A stretch of 64,000 nucleotides of DNA, from positions 186,001 through 250,000 of the forward strand of contig WHVA01000084.1 of NCBI GenBank assembly GCA_015179125.1, read 5' to 3'. This DNA comes from Gautieria morchelliformis (taxonomy: Eukaryota > Basidiomycota > Agaricomycetes > Gomphales > Gomphaceae). Below are positions 45,150 through 56,455 of this stretch, piece by piece (positions within the stretch are counted from its first letter, which is position 1; the number at the start of each line of letters is the position of its first letter). The translations under genes were made by a program, and so were the position numbers. Below the pieces are notes generated by a model, which worked only from the letters and a program-made list of their open reading frames with translations, searched no databases and was not told the DNA's origin.

Positions 45150-45800
45150 CAATACAAATGGGCGGAGTACCCCCTTCTGCCCAGTTACAATGTCGTTCCA
45201 AATGACGATTCAAACTCGTCGCGAGCACTACCGTACTGCATTTCGGACACGACACCTTGTCGCCGAGTCCTTGCGGCAAAGTTAATCGAGATTCGGTCGC
45301 AGGAGCTCGTTTGACTTTGCGTGGCTTCTTGAGGGGCGTCATTGTGGGTGACGGACCCATATTGCCTGGTGTCCATGGTCCAAACGGGAGACCCGGCGGA
45401 CGCTCGAAAATACGCTTCGGTCGTTTTCTTTTACTATGTGTGCGAGTGGCGGCTGTGATGTGTTCGCCGTGTTGTCTTGATAAATCACCATCACCGCCTG
45501 GCGGTCTGAAATTGGCACATCCTGTGGGCATGGCTCGGGGGAGTGATTGATGGATAAGTCGACAAATCTGCACAGCCATTCCTAGACTCAAAAAATTAGA
45601 AGACCAAAGTATAAGGGGAGTGAGTGAGTGAATCTTCACTGGCCCATCCCCTCTACTTCCCGCACTACCGTTCGTCCAGTGAAACCTACGCTGGGGGCCA
45701 CGGGATGGTTCAGGTTCGGGGTGCTCAAAGAGGACGGGTAATCTTGAAGTTCGAGCGGATCAGGCACTGCATGATTCGTCAACCAGTCCGTGTCTGTCAT
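45150..45800 (-). CDS. Possible zinc-finger protein exons
   Basis: On the minus strand an exon-like frame starts at 45800 (MTDTDWLTNHAVPDPLELQ, GFTGRTVVRE) and reaches a possible GTAGAG donor near 45685. A second open segment (about 45530 to 45150) reads GEHITAATRTHSKRKRPKRI, a basic nuclear-type signal, then PTMTPLKKPRKVKRAP and a single finger CPKCSTVVLATSLNRHLERHC (C-x2-C-x12-H-x3-H-C). The finger suggests a DNA- or protein-binding regulator. The joining of the exons and the end of the gene are uncertain. The long ORF continuing to 44671 is probably read-through. Confidence 0.35.
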
Positions 45801-46011
45801 ACTACTTGTGAAAAAATCGTGGGAGGTGAGTGTGACCGATGGCTGAGAGCTCTATGAAACAATGAGCTATTCTCCATAACACAGGCGGTGTCAACTTACA
45901 GGAGAGAAATTGCATCAGGTGATGGTAACCCATACTTGGACCGCGTTTACGACCCAAAAGGGATGGGAGACGAATAATCAACGTACCCGACAGAAGATTG
46001 GCATCGCCAGG

Positions 46012-46260
46012 CTAGAATTTCGTCGAGATCATATCATCCGGGAATGTGGGCCGCGGGTTAGAGGTGCACCCCGAAAGGGTGATTTGAAGTTTATCGACCA
46101 CCACGAACGTGGAATGCGCCCCTACATCACGTTTGAGGTTCTGCTTCTGAGCGAAACGCAAGGAGCGGGCCCGGGCCATCACTGCATACCACGCTCTGTA
46201 ACCCTCCGTCCATGTAAACAGCATTCGGATAGGACGGAGTATAATATCGGGCAGGAACAC
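46012..46260 (-). other. Possible coding exon, unknown family
   Basis: The minus strand is open for 82 codons with a composition that looks coding (MFLPDIILRPIRMLFTWTEG, RARSLRFAQKQNLKRDVGAH, STFVVVDKLQI). No splice sites convincingly join it to neighbours. It may be an upstream exon of the 45800 locus. Function unknown. Confidence 0.25.
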
Positions 46261-46344
46261 CGGATTCGGGAAAGCAAGGGCCCCAGGCTTCAGAAAAGCA
46301 TCCAGTCCGTCATGGGGGTCGGTGGGCTTCGCCTAGTGGTCTGA

Positions 46345-49200
46345 ATGCTCTGACCCACATACGACTGCACGTTAGATCTCGGACATCAAGCGTCGTACAG
46401 AACAGAGAAAGAAGATCGTGCTCGCAAGGCTTGACATCGCAGCTGTCAACTTGAAGGTCAGCAGGCATAGTACGTGCTAGCCTTTGGCTGCTGAGGCACT
46501 TAGAATAGAATTAATAACGTAGGAACTCTGCTTGAACGCGAACAAGAGTTGAAGGCGCAGCGTGCAGCTTTGGAGCAAAGGTGCATATACCGGACCGGAG
46601 GTGTCATAGGGTTACTATAGGCGAGACCGTGTACTCCTATATTGAAACCTTTGCAAGCGAGTACTGTTTCCGACCACGGGGAGTGCGGCGCACGGTACGC
46701 GAGCTGTTGACCTGTATTCGTGTTATTGAGAGCCCTTCATCAGTCTTAGACTTTGCCCATTGGCAGTTCCGAGTTCTACAAGCCTCTCTCAGATCCTCCT
46801 TTAGTAGAGTCACGAGCAAAGCAGGTCGTCAAAGTGTCATGCCTACTAGAGGGAACTCAGGGAAGCTCATGCGGCCGTAGTTCCGGACGGTGACAACCCA
46901 TGAAAGGTTGAGGCTGAGGCTGAGGCGGCCGCTGGTCCGCTCTAACGCCGACCGCGCGGAAGGACGAAATTGAAATGGACTTCCCCTTCCCCGACCACAT
47001 CTCTAGCTCTAGAGTCCTGCCCTACTGACACTGACAAAGAAGCTGATATGGTCCGAGTATGGGCCCTCCTCATGCACGTGGTGTCGCTTGCAAGTGATCG
47101 CGGTGGGCACAATGCATTTGGTCCAGCGGTCAGGTGCCCGGGCCCGGCGCTCAGGCTCTGAGTCGAGTTTTCACCTCAGCTGTAGGCAGTACGGAGCCAG
47201 GCTTTGCATCCAGCTGCACTTATGCTGCTCGGCTGTACATACACGAGACTGCATGTGGAGTGGGAAACAAAGCCGGCGACGTGTCCCCAGACGAGGGCCC
47301 AAGAAGTAACGATGGATCGCCCTTGACGCCAGAAGCAGTTTAGCATCATCTTAGGACGTCAGCAGACAGGAAGGCGGTGCATAAGATTTTCGAACCCAGC
47401 TCAGCCGGCCGGCGGCCAAGTGAGCGCTGAGCGCTGAGCGCCGAGCCCTGCCTGTGCTCTTGCACACAACCAATATTCATCATGACAATACCAGTTCAGC
47501 CACACTGAGAGGTCACGCGGAGCAGCGCGGAACACTAAGGACCAAGCAGGCCCACACCCTGTCGAGCCAGAAGTAAGTCGGACCTACGGCAAAAACGGGA
47601 CTGTGAAGAAATGTCCGGCAGTGAGGTCATCAACAGCTAGGAACGCGTACCTACTCATTAAATATTGCAAATTGAAGCTGGCATACGCTGAGCTCAAGTC
47701 GCACTTTCGTCGTAGATCCTCCCGGTGAACACTATACCGGTCCGGCGTGGCAGCTGCGATCCTTCAACGTCATACACGAATAGGATTTGACCTGAGACAC
47801 CCTCTCTTTTCAGCGCGGACGACTCGTGGTGGATGGTCGTATTCTCATAATCTGCCAGCGCCGCTCCGAGTATTTACATAAAGGTACTCTTCGTCTGTGT
47901 GTTTTTGAGGCAGTTCTTTTCAAGCGAGAGGCTTTTTTTTTTCTTTTGGGAATCCCCACCTGCCTCCAAGTTTCCCCATGCAGTCCGCGTCTCGAGTCCG
48001 ACCCGACGATGCTCTAGTCATCATAGCTTCCCTGGCAGCTATCCATCTGGTGTGGTTTTTCGCAGGAAATAACATGACGTGCACAGATTGCCCTGGCCCC
48101 GGGCCGAGCTCATCATCACCCAAGCATTTCAGTCTGGGTATTCAATGTAATTGTGCGCCATTTGCTTCTGTAACTGGATAAACCCTCGAAATATGCGATT
48201 ACGGTAAGATTTGCGGCAGGTACAGGTCGCTACTAGTGCTTGGGTACAGGCAAGGAAGCCTTCCTTGCCATATATATCCATAAGTATGCGGCAGCTATAC
48301 AATGAATCATTTCTCACGCCTTCGATGCATATATTTCTATAACTCCGGCCTGGGTCCCGTTACCTGGGACTCGTTAGCGGTTCAAGCGTCACGACTCGGA
48401 TGTTTCAATGTTGCCGAGTATCGTTTCACCACGCCTCAGATATATCATAGATCATTGCTGCCCCACTCAGCCTCACTCTGTACTGATTCAAGTGGTGCAC
48501 CCCGTGATGGATATTAATTGAGAGGAGGCTTTGCTAGACTGAGAAGACGTGCAGTTAGCCATCGCAAAGTTGTCGGCAAATGCGAAGGTGATTACATAAA
48601 TATTGTGAATCCGACAACTTGTGACTTGTGATCACCGCAGCTCTGCGAGAGCGCCGCTACAGTACAGGATTATTGTAGCAGTGCATTTTCTCTGTCCGAC
48701 TTGTAGCTCCGCTTACTCAGACCGGGCCTGGCCGGCGATCCAGAACGGAAAAGTTACACCGGCAGTCCTCTAGGCAGGCTTGGTACTCAGCACTACCTCA
48801 TTACCAGCGCCAGGTGATCAAGCGGTTAATGTATTTCAATTTCATGAACTGCGGCGCCTTTACACTGCATTTCCGTGATCACTATTTCGTCCTGTGACTC
48901 AACCTGGCGTTTCCTAGCTTGTATATGGCTCCCCTAAATCACGTTCAATGTTGACGCCCCACAGAGCGTTCCGGATCGTGCCAAATACGACGTAAACTTT
49001 CTCTTCTTTTCAAGACAACGAAAAAGTTCAAGAAAATCCTTATTGGATATGGTAGCCAAAAGCCTTTTCCTTTCGCCGTCTAACTTACGTCCACAGCCGT
49101 CCCGCCTGACCCCTTCTCCCTTGGGCCTACCTTGTGACCGGTGTCGATATAGAATCGGACTCAGGCTACCCCCAGACGCTCTGAAGGTACCATGGGCCCT
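46345..49200. other. Long stretch without a recognised gene
   Basis: ORFs are under 75 codons. Short simple repeats occur, such as GAGGCTGAGGCTGAGGC at about 46907 and GAGCGCTGAGCGCTGAGC at about 47420. I see no tRNA-like cloverleaf and no element ends. Confidence 0.45.
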
Positions 49201-49217
49201 GCTGTTGTCCCTCGAAG

Positions 49218-49226
49218 TATAAAAGG
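49218..49226 (+). promoter_or_regulatory. TATA box of the cerato-platanin gene
   Basis: GTATAAAAGGG lies about 85-90 nt upstream of the ATG at 49309, a good position and sequence for a strongly expressed secreted-protein gene. Confidence 0.65.
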
Positions 49227-49308
49227 GCTTCGCTCTAGGCCCATCCACTTTGCCCTTGTCAGTCTGTAACCGTCCGGCGACTAGCTCAACCATTTATCAT
49301 CCACAGCC

Positions 49309-49796
49309 ATGCATTTCTCTGCTTTCATGTCTGTCCTCGCTGCTACCTCTGTATTCAGCGTTGTAAACGGCTTTGCCACCACTTCTACCTACGACAACAC
49401 CTATGATAACCCCGCGGGTAGTCTCAACGGCGTCGCATGCAGCAATGGAGTGAATGGGCTAGTTACCAAAGGATTCACAACTTTCAGTTCGCTCCCCTCC
49501 TTCCCGCACATCGGGGGGGCAATGGCCGTCACCGGATGGAACAGCACGAAGTGTGGAAGCTGCTGGGCTCTTACATTTAATCAAACGAAAACAATCAACG
49601 GTGAGCCTCTTTTGTGCTGCTCAACCCTAGAAAATTATTTACACTCTCCTCCACAGTATTGGCGATCGATACCTCCGCGAACGGCTTTAACATCGCTCAG
49701 AAGGCACTGGACGAGCTGACCAACAATCAAGCCGTCGCTCTTGGTAGAGTCCCTATAACAGCTGTCGAAGTCGACCCCTCCGCCTGCGGATTGTGA
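49309..49796 (+). CDS. Cerato-platanin family protein
   Basis: Exons 49309-49600 and 49657-49796 join through a GT-AG intron of 56 nt to give 143 residues. The first 21-22 residues are a signal peptide (MHFSAFMSVLAATSVFSVVN). The mature protein has the complete family pattern: YDNTYDNPAGSLNGVACSNG, GLVTKGFTTFSSLPSFPHIG, VTGWNSTKCGSCWALTF, VLAIDTSANGFNIAQKALDE and a C-terminal VDPSACGL. The four Cys needed for two disulfides are present. Cerato-platanins are small secreted proteins with an expansin-like double-psi beta barrel that bind chitin oligomers and loosen cell-wall polymers, and many are recognised by plants. No defect was seen. A convergent chitinase gene lies about 800 bp away. Confidence 0.95.
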
Positions 49797-50414
49797 AGAT
49801 GTGAGTCGTGATGTGCTCCATGACACGCAAGTACTGACTTGAAGCAGGATTTTTCTTGCGGACTCAGCATTTTGGCCTCACGGACACTCTTGTTTTGTAC
49901 CTGTTTTCGCAGTGTAGGCAACGAATGTATTACTTTACGTCGGGCACATGTCCATATAACCATGATCTTGTTGAAACCTTGTTGGTGGCGGCTGATGTCG
50001 AACTTGCATGAAAAGCATGATGATTGCCGAATTTGCAATGACTATATAATATCCACGTGACAGTGCTCGATATACTGACGAGCGTGGCATCGCCGTTGCG
50101 GAGTCAAGGTTCTGGCGGGGCAGTTCAGATCTTGGGGCAGTACCAAGGTGCCGGACTTAAGCTTAGAGTGCGCTCCCGGCCATAAATAAATAAAATCTCT
50201 CCTAAGTTTCGTAAAGTTCCGGTACCCTCAGAAAATTGATTTGTCTGTAGGTCAAATACACATTGCACAGTGGGCTGTGTTGAATCCGGCCGCAGCTCAA
50301 TAGTCAGCAGTCAGTCAGGGCGTCGTCCTCTCATTTCCTTGATCTACCACAGCCGCAGCTGGAAGGGATAGAGTCTGCTGTGCATGGCGCTGTGGTACAC
50401 AAGCCAGTCCATTC

Positions 50415-50650
50415 AGGTCATACAAATCCATGCTCGGAAACAATTCACCCATGTGTAAGGTTCAAATTCAGGAAACGACATTATTAATACAATTCTCTCA
50501 TACAGCCCACGATAGAGACCGAACAGCCTTGATCCAGCTCGAATCCATTCTCGGAAAGAATTCCCCCATGTAAAGCATTCGGGAAACGGCATTATTGATA
50601 CAATTCTCTCATACAGGCCACGATAGAGACCGAACAGTCTTGATCCAGCT
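50415..50650. repeat. 111-bp tandem duplication over the chitinase 3' end
   Basis: The block CAATTCTCTCATACAGxCCAC...CTTGATCCAGCTCG starts at 50601 inside the last exon and again at 50490, and a weaker third start is at about 50420. The downstream copies carry the last chitinase codons outside the gene. Confidence 0.85.
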
Positions 50651-52141
50651 CGCTGCGGCGTCCGGATACTGCACGTAGATACAGACACGGGAATATTCGA
50701 TCAGACTATCATGCTGACGATGAAACATTGAAGTACACTCACTTCCCAAACCATAACGCCTGCACTCCACCCCGCATTCTTCGCCTGCTGGACGCAGGTG
50801 GCTAGAGTGGAGGGGTTGACGAAACCGGTCGCGTCGCCTGCAGTAGCAGGTTTTCCCATTACGATCTTGTTAAGAGTCACTCCCGCCGAGTGGATCTCGA
50901 AAATGGAGGACTTGGTGTAGGGCCCGCCAGAATTGGTGACAAGACCCGTGCAGGTGGTATATTCACTTCCCTCTAAGAAGAAGTATATCAGACATAAGGC
51001 AGTGGGAAAGAAGGTAGGTTGCTCACGACTGTAGAACTACGAGTGGCAGGTGGGAAAGAGTTGTTAAATACATGGAGTAGAAATGGATGAAGGGCTTTAC
51101 CTGGACGTTGTACTGTGGCAGAAATGCTGATAAGTCAACGCGACGAAATGCCATGATTGATGCTTACCCAATCAATCAAATTCCCGACTCTACTGTTCAC
51201 AGTAAGATATGGACTGCCAGTGGTCGAGGAAAACCTAGATAAATACAATTCGTTAAGGGGGAGTCACCCGAGTTCAGGAAATGTGCACTTGCCATGGGGC
51301 AATGGCTGGCAAGGGCAAGGGAGTTGTGGGGACACGCATCAAAAGGGGCATAGTAGACTCACGAGCATGGGTTATGATATATTGTCCTTGAGGAAGGTTC
51401 TGGCGGAGTACAGTAGTAAATGTCACCAGCCAATTGACAGCCGTCCCTGCGGAGACCGCGTTGAAGTCCTGGCACCAAAATAGTCTACTGTTGGTATTCT
51501 TTCCCGTATTAAAAATGACGAAGTAACCTCGTAATCCACGTCAATACCATCCAGATTGTTACTCTTTACCCATGCTGCCATCGTATTTGCTAATTTGGTA
51601 GGGTCCTGACCTGCAGACGTTGGGGCGTCTGTCGAGCCAAATGCTGATACGATAAGCTGAAAGACCATGATGTGGTTACCAATGTCAGTAATATTGTTTG
51701 AGAACCTGGGAAGACAGACCTTAATACCGGCATTGTTATACTGCGCTTTGATAGACGAGCGCGTCGCGCTACCAATTGAGACCCATTCCGACGCTTGGTC
51801 CGCAGGCCCCGATGTGAGAAGGAAAGAAAGTGCGCTAGTATTATTCTTAATTGGGATGCAGCTGAGTACCCAGTATCCCAGTACTTACAACACATTGAAA
51901 CCCTGAGAGCAACGTGTAAATTGCGAATCACGATTTAACAGAGATACAGACTTGCCTGAATCACGGATGGAGCTGGCGGACCATTCTCGCCAGAAACCCA
52001 CTGATCCGAGTAGGCAACAAAATGGGGGGCAGCAGGCGTCGCCAGTGGGACTAACGTGCCATTGAATGGAGCAGAGAGCACAGCACCAAGATGAACCAAT
52101 ATCGTCAGGACAGAGAAGCGTCGAGCAGATGATAGGAACAT
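50609..52141 (-). CDS. GH18 chitinase, eleven exons
   Basis: Minus-strand exons: 52141-51956, 51902-51889, 51834-51720, 51656-51528, 51468-51363, 51305-51293, 51234-51168, 51112-51101, 51036-51027, 50972-50743 and 50668-50609. They total 942 nt, exactly 313 codons plus stop. Four exons are micro-exons of 14, 13, 12 and 10 nt, and introns 1 and 6 use GC-AG sites (CAG|GCAAGT, ATG|GCAAGT). The protein has a signal peptide (FSVLTILVHLGAVLSAP), YSDQWV, the SxGG-equivalent strand KLIVSAFGST, and the catalytic motif LDGIDVDYED (DxxDxDxE, with Glu as acid). WYNVQFYSQG and the final barrel strand GVMVWEYPDAAASW follow. It hydrolyses beta-1,4-GlcNAc links in chitin and is probably secreted for wall remodelling or nutrient release. 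No carbohydrate-binding module is seen. It is convergent with the cerato-platanin gene. Confidence 0.88.
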
Positions 52142-53520
52142 GATAATCTTAGCGAATGCGCACGCGGGTCGCTGGGAATAGAGTGGAAGCTAGTTCTCCA
52201 AGTTATGTACTGATCCAAATCATTCCCTCCTCGGATGCTGGAAAGCACAGAGCACATGCTGCAGTGCAGACCACGTGGAGCGAGTGGAAAAGTACGCGTG
52301 TCACAGCAGAATTCGGGAAGTGCTTTGCGTGCCACAAGGGTGCCAGCTAGGTTTCTTTACAGCAGCGTAGCAAAAGCGTTAGTAAATGCCACGAGGAAAT
52401 CCGGAAGTACCTCGCATCTCAAGGACACGTCCATGGGGAACCCAAGAGCTCGTGTGGCTCAGAATCCTAGAGCCTAGCGGCCATCCCGGGCAGGTATCAG
52501 TTATGGGTATGTCTTGCATGCGAGCACAGAACAAACTGGCGTGTAGATCCCTTGTCTACGGATGAAATACTATTCCGACGCCCGCGCCTAGGAAATGAAT
52601 TGCCAGCTAACCAGGAGAATATACTGGATCTGGTCTGCGCGGCTGATACCTAGGCGCCGAAAGAACCAGTCTCGACTCTCGGAGAACTTGAGAAGCTTCA
52701 GCAAAGCATGGTTCTGCAAGGATAAGGTTACAGCATCGTGCTACAACAGACGGGAAGGACGACGTGAAGTAAATCAGCGCTGTAGTATTGGTTTCGCGTC
52801 TGCGGTTATTCGGGCCGCATTTGGACGATCGATATCGGCGCCTAACATAGAAAGCTTCTGAGCTTGTCAGGCTACCCCCTCTGGCCCTGCCAACATCGTT
52901 GTCTGCTGCTCTTTTTGGCGACCAAAGCCAGATTACATGAATACTCTGGGTTTGTACCAGACTTCCGCGGCTTGGCCAGAGGCCCAAAACTTTGATATGC
53001 CAAGACCTCGTTGGATGTGGACTGACTGACGGTCATGATGTATCAGGGCGCTCTTCCATGGCGCTCATAATACTGACGCCAGCTGTTCTCCTTCTCGTTT
53101 TTGTTTATGCCTCCCTTTCGGCCTGGGCAAGACCTTCCTGTACATTCCAGTAATTCTGGACGTGGTTACCGGTCATGTATGAAGTCGCAATGTCTCTGGC
53201 ATCGTATTGGAAGAACGCTCTGCTGTGAAAGTTGGCGAATTTGGATTCTGATCCCAACTCAGGCATGAAACCTCATATGACATAGGTACTCATATATAGG
53301 GTGTACCTCACTATTTCTATACAACATATTACTGTTTTGCATCTAAGATGCCATGGACAACCACAGTCCTGACAATTTGCAATAGATTGGTAGATGGAAA
53401 GTGTGAGAACGGGATTGTTAATGAAAGTCTCTGTCTCTTGAGTGCTGGGGGGTTTGTAATGGAATTGCAGTTATGATGCATTAGCTTGGATGCTGTCATC
53501 AAACTGTTGTTCTTCCAGAC
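52142..53520. other. No gene recognised
   Basis: 5' flank of the chitinase gene and further sequence. The ORF 52607-52987 (minus) has no motif. 53300-53520 lies beyond the 3' end of the DUF6533-type gene. Confidence 0.4.
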
Positions 53521-53532
53521 TCTACTGAACCA

Positions 53533-55309
53533 TTAACCAGTGCCTGAAGGAGACATTAACTGCTCACTGGAGACAATAGGCCCTGCCATTTGTACATCCT
53601 CAGGACATCCAGTTGCCCAAGGAAACTCATCCAACTCTATCCCAGCTAACCCGGCCTCTTCATGCTGGCTTTCCTGATCAGCCACATGGTCCTCCAAGGT
53701 CTCAGCACTAAAAGCCTGGCTCAAGTGTGGGTGCTCAAGTGTGGGTTTCCAAATTCAGCCACTATGGCATTGTGTACACTTTGTCTGGCAGCTTGGAAGG
53801 TGGGGAATGAAAGGGTAGGTAATGAGGGGCTGTTAAGTTGACTATGTCTCTCTTTGATAGTTAGGTGGAAGCGGCAGACGGTAATTATTGACAAGCTGTA
53901 TGCACTGTTAGTACTATCATGTGTTTCTTCTTAACTTGATGAGAATATACCTGTTCTGAAGAGGGCCTAAGATGACACCAAGGCTTGTCTTTATACCAGG
54001 AAGGATGAATTAGCCATTTATATTATCAAGATCAATGACTTACATACCCTCAACGTCTGAAGAAATGTAGAAGAACACAGAGTCAGCTCTGAAGGCTTAA
54101 CAGATTTATAAGTATCAATACCTTAAGTATGATAGTATCAGCCAAAATAATTGTAAGCACAAATCTGAATATGAATCATATATATGAAATATTATACAAA
54201 TCATATTGCATACCCATATCTAATGAAGCCTTGCTTGTAAATCAGTGATATGTCCACACATACAAGCAATATATTGCAAACTCACCTTGGTAAATCACTA
54301 GACTAATGAGAGATTTCTTATCCCAAATTTCACCTTTCTGCCAAAGCTTCAAGGTTTCAATTGAGCTTGAAATGGTTACTATCACAACCCCAGTGTCGAA
54401 AAGGATTACAACAACATTATTGATGATAGCCACTGTTAAAGGTATTCAGAGACAAGTTGGCAAATCCAGGCCTCTAGATCTTACACCTAGAGAAATTTTT
54501 AGTATAAATCTAGGCAGAAAGTCCTAGTCCATACTGACAAATTCAATGTATTAACTTGTAAACTAATGGCATTGCAATAGTCCAAAGCAGCCCTATACTA
54601 TATCCAGTCAAATGAATTTATATGCTTATACACAGTCTGCACAAGGACATACCACTTCAATGATAGTAGCACCAAGCATAAGCAGCCCAAGAACACCCAA
54701 GACTCTTTGATTCTGAAGGGAAATAGCATAGGTGCGAGCTAGCAGAAGGCCTAAACAAGTGAATTGTGCTAATAATTCTAATTGAAATTATATGGGTATT
54801 ATCACTCACCCTGTACTCCAATCAAAGAAGGGACCATGAAAACATTAGATAGACGAATTATATTATTATGACATTTACTTCAAACATATGAGTCTCTAGG
54901 TTGCTCTCATAAGGAATGAAAGTCATACTAGATACTCGCTCAAGTCAGTTGGGGTGTTACACATGAGAACCATAAACATAACACACCCCAGGTAACTCGA
55001 CGTATGCCATAACAAGAGTCAAGTAAGGCCAGGTAACGAGCGAGTATGTAGAGAATAGTGCCGATTTTGATGTTCTTGCACCAAATGTACCTGACCTCGG
55101 ATGGGAGGGCGAGAAAAGTGTCGTATATGAGCAGTGCTGTGGAAGTAGCTATGTAAATTGCGGAATTAGACGGGACATATCCGCATACCAAGCGCTGCGA
55201 AGTTGACAGAGATGATCACAAAGCTGTTTCAGGTAAGTTCTTGGGCATCTCACTCAAATGTAGTAAGTACGTACACGTCTGACAGTACCTGGATTTCCGC
55301 CTGGGCCAT
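53533..55309 (-). pseudogene. DUF6533-type multi-pass membrane protein, C-terminus disrupted
   Basis: Exon 1 starts at 55309 (MAQAEIQ) and joins RLVCGYVPSNSAIYIATST, then ALLIYDTFLALPSEVRYIW, the hallmark of the basidiomycete DUF6533 family (YDxxLTLxxEVxYIW), and IGTILYILARYLALLD. Later exons carry ARTYAISLQNQRVLGVLG (about 54740), NNVVVILFDTGVVIVTISSS with KGEIWDKKSLISLVIYQ (about 54290-54430), and a tail SFPTFQAARQSVHNAIVAEF (about 53760-53820). Several membrane segments are evident, and the function of the family is unknown. A 14-bp tandem duplication at 53722-53749 shifts the frame and gives a stop at 53721. Without it the frame would run on to 53533 through an acidic tail. Intermediate exon limits are not all resolved. 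Confidence 0.65.
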
Positions 55310-55392
55310 GGTACAATAAAGAAAGATGCGATGTAGACGAAGGACTAAGCTTTGGGTAGCGATGTGGGGTTGGAGTAGCAGACCGCAGAAGG

Positions 55393-55405
55393 CGTTTATA
55401 TAGGA
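55393..55405 (-). promoter_or_regulatory. TATA box of the DUF6533-type gene
   Basis: The minus strand reads CCTATATAAACGCC about 90 nt before the ATG at 55309. Confidence 0.6.
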
Positions 55406-55865
55406 TTCTGGCTATGGGCGTTGCTAGGTCAACATGTATTCATAGCATCCTATATCAGCAGTGTCGTAACATGGCGAAGGTTGGAAGGCAGACGGGTCTG
55501 ATAGACGAACATCATATGGAAAGAATCAAAGTTAGTGATACAGCATAGAAGCATCAGATATATGCACTTAAACCTGTCATGTAGGCACATTTGGCCCTCA
55601 TTGATCACAGTGTGGTGTCAGCGTAACACCACCTAAAAACAAAGTGCGGCACAGCTCACTGATGTGTATTAAGATGACGCATCTCCAGTGTGCTACTTAT
55701 GAACTTATGTGATTCTATAGCCATGTTGGATAATCTCCGCGTCAATGTTGCTGGATATGGAGACACGAGTCGACTTTCATTTTGGCGGCATGTCCTGTAC
55801 GACACGGGAAGAGGTCGAATGAAGAGACCATTGAATTGCACAACGACATGGTATCCGCGATATTG

Positions 55866-56229
55866 TGCATTCGGTGTACCAGCTGTGACTGTGATATCAT
55901 GATGTAGAACTGCGCCCGGTCGCCCAGGAAGCTACTGAGGGGATCTGTGATTTGTTTGCAGTTCTAATTTAGTATGATATGTCGGAATGAAGAGAAGGCG
56001 GCTTGGCAAGAATATACGTTATTGGACCTCTTGCATGCTTTTGCAGTCATGTGATGTAGTGAATCATAATGTCAGCTCCCTTGTCACATGGTAACAAGCT
56101 AACCTGGTTGGATCCACAGTCAAACAGTGTAAGCAGCATTACGCAGATATACAGCACATTTTCATCGAGGTTTCATCGAATTGCCTTGTATTGGGACCGG
56201 ATACTGGCTATTCTGAGCGAAGACAGATT
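55866..56229 (+). repeat. Unit 1 of a tandem duplication (about 360 bp)
   Basis: TGCATTCGGTGTACCAGCTG to GAGCGAAGACAGATTT. It is repeated from 56230 with about 5-8% differences. Unit 2 carries the hAT insertion at 56456. No gene was seen between 55406 and 55866. Confidence 0.85.
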
Positions 56230-56455
56230 TTGCATTCGGTGTACCAGCTGTGACTGTGATATGATGATGTAGAACTGCTCCCGGTCGCCCAGGAAGCTAC
56301 TGAGGGGATCTGCCGTGACTTGTTTGCAGTTCTAATTTAGTATAATATGTCAGAATGAAGAGAAGGCGACTTGGAAAGACTATACGGTATTGGACCTCTT
56401 GCATGCTTTTGCAGTCATCCGATGTTGTGCATCATAATGTCAGCTCCCGTGGAAC

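Noticed and set aside
44671..45639. A single 322-codon minus-strand protein
   Set aside because: Only the first part looks coding (basic segment and finger). The rest resembles intron or intergenic read-through, so only 45150-45800 was annotated, at low confidence.
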